Below, piece by piece: positions 7,034-7,043 of a stretch of 7,043 bases of DNA. Both the position numbers and the translations under genes were made by a program. Position 1 is the first letter of the stretch; the number at the start of each line of letters is the position of its first letter. This DNA is from an uncultured Flavobacteriales bacterium (GTDB lineage Bacteria; Bacteroidota; Bacteroidia; Flavobacteriales; Vicingaceae): assembly GCA_913052515.1 (NCBI GenBank), contig CAJXFJ010000080.1, forward strand, positions 1 to 7,043, given 5' to 3'. The notes below the pieces were generated by a model. It searched no databases. It saw only the letters and a list, made by a program, of their open reading frames with translations, and was not told where the DNA came from.

Positions 7034-7043
7034 ATGGGATTAT
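7034..7043 (+). CDS. Start of the next gene, possibly mreB (only three codons visible)
   Basis: ATG at 7034 is followed by GGA TTA T, so the product begins Met-Gly-Leu. It opens 18 bases after the purH stop with no terminator between, suggesting co-transcription. In many Bacteroidota purH is followed by the cell-shape gene mreB, whose product often begins MGLF or MGFF, which fits. Three codons cannot prove identity, and the AAAGGA stretch lies too close to the ATG to be a normal ribosome-binding site. The mreB assignment is inference from gene order. Confidence 0.4.

Noticed and set aside
1..7043. tRNA, rRNA, CRISPR arrays, insertion sequences, attachment sites, riboswitches
   Set aside because: No cloverleaf, regularly spaced repeat, transposase or terminal inverted repeat was found. 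The only clear hairpin is the terminator at 1501-1526.

Overview
The window looks like chromosomal DNA from a Bacteroidota bacterium, most likely a flavobacterium-like lineage. The reasons are low GC content, a secreted protein ending in a type IX secretion (T9SS) sorting tail, weak or absent Shine-Dalgarno sequences at most starts, and a PurH with a KHNNACG motif followed directly by what looks like the start of another gene. No mobile element, RNA gene, CRISPR array or phage gene is visible.

Layout. Positions 1-5337 are read on the minus strand. From 5' to 3' on that strand they hold a MacB/FtsX-type ABC transporter permease (5337-4096, apparent TTG start), an 825-residue secreted beta-propeller protein with a T9SS tail (4025-1548), a strong intrinsic terminator (about 1494-1526), and a second, homologous secreted protein (from 1431 to the window edge; 477 codons visible, C-terminus outside). 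After a 148-base divergent intergenic region, purH runs on the plus strand (5486-7015). At the right edge a new plus-strand frame opens at 7034, which by position may be mreB.

How the parts relate. purH is a housekeeping gene making IMP in the last two steps of purine synthesis. The permease is a typical half of a macrolide/lipoprotein-type exporter whose ATPase is not in the window. The two secreted proteins are tandem paralogs: both have a signal peptide, an N-terminal stretch with about seven propeller-like blades, and a downstream module with strongly conserved motifs (FEFPKGNNSHG, IANWKGNGDV, an Asp/Asn-rich NG loop). The complete copy adds DFDLGNPLDDYVGCD and the sorting tail. The downstream module is about 63% identical between copies by my alignment, while the propeller part is roughly 35-43% identical where I counted it. 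Their upstream leaders also share a 14-base element at almost the same distance from the ATG, so the duplication seems to have included the leader.

The least explained part of the window is this paralog pair and its conserved module. The rest is ordinary chromosomal content, and I see no convincing new defence or mobile system.
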